Of a DNA stretch of 64,000 nucleotides, positions 61,514-64,000 are shown piece after piece. The translations under genes and the position numbers were made by a program. This stretch comes from Chamaea fasciata (Eukaryota; Chordata; Aves; Passeriformes; Sylviidae). Each line of letters begins with the position of its first letter. Position 1 is the first letter of the stretch. The DNA lies in the NCBI GenBank assembly GCA_029207755.1, contig JARCOQ010000006.1, forward strand, positions 25,440,022-25,504,021, read 5' to 3'. Below the pieces are notes generated by a model. That model had not been told where the DNA came from. It saw only the letters and a list, made by a program, of their open reading frames with translations, and did no database searches.

Positions 61514-63689
61514 TGAAAGCTGCTTATGTAATGTATTTTAAAGGAGGTCTCTAACTTTATGGAAAGGTGCCCAAAATACTAAGAGACTTTAAACCAAAAA
61601 TTTTCAACCAGTTTGCGCCATTTAATGTTGTGACCGTTCATCAGAAACAAGGTGGTGCTAAACCATCAGTATCATCCTTTTGACACCCTTATGATGTGTT
61701 CCTCAGTAGGTTCCCTCACACTGTGTGGTTGGACACATTTCCTAACCTCTAAATGAAGAGTTTTACAGCCTCACTTGTATTCTACCCATTTTGGACAGGT
61801 ATTACAAACTGCAAAATATACAGCCTTAAGGCAAACATGAGATTAGGTAACATTCACAGTCACATTCCATAGCGGGAAAAATCAGGCAATGAGATATTAA
61901 AGTGAAAGTTATAAGAAACAATGAATATAACATCTAAGATACAAAAATCAGCATGTGATTTTTTTTGGAGGGTAAAGACTAATGTTATTTTACATGTTCA
62001 AAGTATAGCTCTTCTTGCCTTTACTTGTAGCTGCAAACGTCTCATATGCAAATAAACTCCAGCTAGAGAAATTAAGAGCCCAGTTAGCTGGAAGTGTTCA
62101 AAGAACAGTAGAGAAAATTTTTATTCAAGTGCCTTGTTCAGTATGGTCATTGCAACAGTGACAGAGCAAGAATCTCATTTCATATGATAATGTCACACTT
62201 TATCACTAGCTGATCTTTTTATTCCTCCAGTTCCCTACCCTGTACACTGCACTTCCTGATTTCTGCAGTCACGAAGCTCTACAAGGACCCCTAGAAACAA
62301 CAAACTTTCTTGGTATGGAAGTACTAGTTCTCTGGACACCAGTGTTCATCCCACAGATGATAATGTCAGGTAGAAATATATGATAGCATAATCAAAATCC
62401 TGTAATTCATCACACAAGAAAGGCTCTTAGAGGTTGGAAAGGCAACTTTAACTGATTGGTAATCTTACATTCACATAACTTGGCTTTTACACAATTTCCT
62501 TCATGTTTAAAAAGGAAAAGAGCATAAATAGCTCAAATGGAACAATCTTGATTTGCTTTGATGAAGATCTCCATCAGTACAGAGCTTTACTGGTACTAAG
62601 ATAGCAAGGGTAATGGACTCTTATCTTTTGTGTGAATATGCCAGTTTGGCCTGGGAAAATGAAAATTAACAGCAGGAATATCTGATAACTTTTCTTACAG
62701 ATCAGAAGAGAAAATATTTCAGGGTCCCATATTAATTTCTGGACTGTGTTGAAGCACTTGTAAGTCATCCTGACTCCACCTCCTTCATACATCTCCGTCT
62801 TGTTCTGCTCCTACCCCAAACCGCTTCTCCATTCCTGCACACCTAAAGTGAGCATTTCCCTGTTTATCTTGTATGTTATACAAAAAACAAGAGGAAGAGT
62901 GAAATTAGTTTTCTATATCTTGGTCTCAGCATCTAGCAGCAATCAGAAGGAATCTTCAGTAATTTTAATCTCACGTCTTGCAGTCTTCTAATAGGTAATG
63001 ACTGGATATGACTGGTCCAGTCAGTGCAGTGTTCAGGTCAAGGAGAGCACAAACACTGAACAGTGAATGTAATTTCTGCTTTCTACCCAGCTTGTGCAAG
63101 AAGTTTTCAGTAGGCTGACCATTCCATCATACCTCCAAAGGCCAGATTTTAATGGAAATTATAAAAGCTTTATCTAATGCTATAAAACAAACACTTTTGT
63201 TGAATGTCAGATTTTGGCATTTGATCTGGAACCTAGTGGATTTAGGTATGCAACCATTTGTAAGACTTTATCGAACACAGGCTGCATACTCAGAAACACT
63301 GGGACTGTTCAAAACAAAGCAGCAGCAGCAGAAGAAATAATGCCTGAAATAGAAGTCTGAAATAGGAAAAACACAAACCATTCCACTCAAAATTATTACA
63401 AATGGCAAAGATGTTGTTCTAAAAAAATAAGCTGGGAAATGTTAATTTCTGATACCTCTGTATATAATTTACACATTTATTAATAAAATCATGCAAATAT
63501 ACGCATACCCAAATTCCTGAAGAATTAAAAATGTTACGTAGAATGAGCCCAAATAAAATGGAAGCAATCCTTGCTAATAGAGAAACTTGTATTTGTCCTT
63601 ACCCAGAAAAGTTAAAAATCTGGAATAGCTTCCAAAATCCTGGACTAAACCCCAGTGGCAGCAAAAAGTGTTTCATTTAACCTGTGTCA

Positions 63690-63860
63690 GCTGTAGTATC
63701 AAAAGTGTCTTTGAGGAGGCAAGACCACTTATGTGCTGTACTTTCCAGCTAGATTACTGGAATGTCATCTATAGAAGATTATGTGGAAAGGTCCCTGAAA
63801 AGCTGCAGAGAGCGCAGACTGAAATAAACATTATTTTACCATCCTCAAGACTGACATCTG
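63690..63860 (+). mobile_element. Possible ancient L2/CR1-like LINE fragment
   Basis: The + strand frame includes QLDYWNVIYRRLCGKVPEKL and QRAQTE, resembling the LDYCN-x-LY-x-GLP ... LQ-x-VQNAA segment near the C-terminus of L2- and CR1-like reverse transcriptases. The match is short and decayed. Confidence 0.35.
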
Positions 63861-64000
63861 GTTGAATTTATGGTATAGCAATAGAAAAAGCATTCTATAA
63901 CTGTGAAAATGACCATGGAAAGTGATGCCAATTTTTTTTCAAAGTGAAGAAGAGACATTTACTATCTAATGCTGTGGAAGAAGAAAGAGGTATTAAAACA

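Larger units (their letters stand above)
60531..64000 (-). other. CORIN intron 5, continuing past the window
   Basis: No frizzled-1 exon was found to 64000. Contains three imperfect 19-bp tandem units (61458-61513), an unrecognised antisense open frame (61136-61441) and a possible old LINE fragment (63690-63860). Confidence 0.7.

Noticed and set aside
60531..64000. CORIN frizzled-1 exons within the right end
   Set aside because: Searched for the frizzled cysteine pattern and LQWP-like motifs on the - strand; none found, so these exons are taken to lie beyond the window.

Overview
The window is vertebrate nuclear DNA, almost certainly from a bird. It is AT-rich, has long introns with GT-AG splice sites, and carries many CR1 LINE copies (3' ends of the ATTCTATGATTCT type), ERV solo LTRs of avian type and a tRNA-Ile-headed retroelement of the kind known from passerines. 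The species cannot be fixed from sequence alone; a neoavian bird, perhaps a songbird, is an inference.

Two protein-coding genes lie tail to tail. At the left edge are the last two coding exons of a class 5 P4-ATPase, best called ATP10D (+ strand, 30-217 and 2196-2547). After about 7.4 kb of intergenic DNA comes CORIN on the - strand, whose 17 last coding exons run from 60530 down to the stop at 9946. Every junction was placed by eye from splice sites, reading phase and family similarity. The exons join without a break into 775 codons, about the length of the matching part of mammalian corin. The order is four canonical LDL-receptor A repeats and one degenerate repeat, frizzled domain 2, three more LDLRA repeats, an SRCR domain and a trypsin-like protease with an intact catalytic triad. 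The exons for the cytoplasmic tail, membrane anchor and frizzled 1 lie beyond 64000. ATP10D next to CORIN is the vertebrate order, which supports both names. ATP10D is a lipid flippase subunit and corin is the pro-ANP convertase; they are neighbours, not partners.

The introns hold most of the unusual content. The 11.8-kb intron between the first two SRCR exons (20299-32097) contains an old 2-kb antisense CR1, an ERV solo LTR, a composite CR1 and a CR1-X 3' end. The intron 55395-60416 contains another solo LTR and, beside it, a tRNA-Ile-headed CR1 composite.

The main observations for follow-up are: (1) two copies of a composite element at 27821-28415 and 57914-59420, in opposite orientation, sharing a non-standard CR1 3' tail, with a terminal module of about 140 bp inverted between them; (2) the tRNA-Ile-like head fused to a long CR1 body; (3) a decayed second copy of the frizzled-2 C-terminal exon at 41341-41420 that still has its splice donor; (4) an isolated CpG-dense patch over the exon coding the activation-cleavage site. 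I saw no prokaryotic feature, no CRISPR array and no complete non-coding RNA gene.
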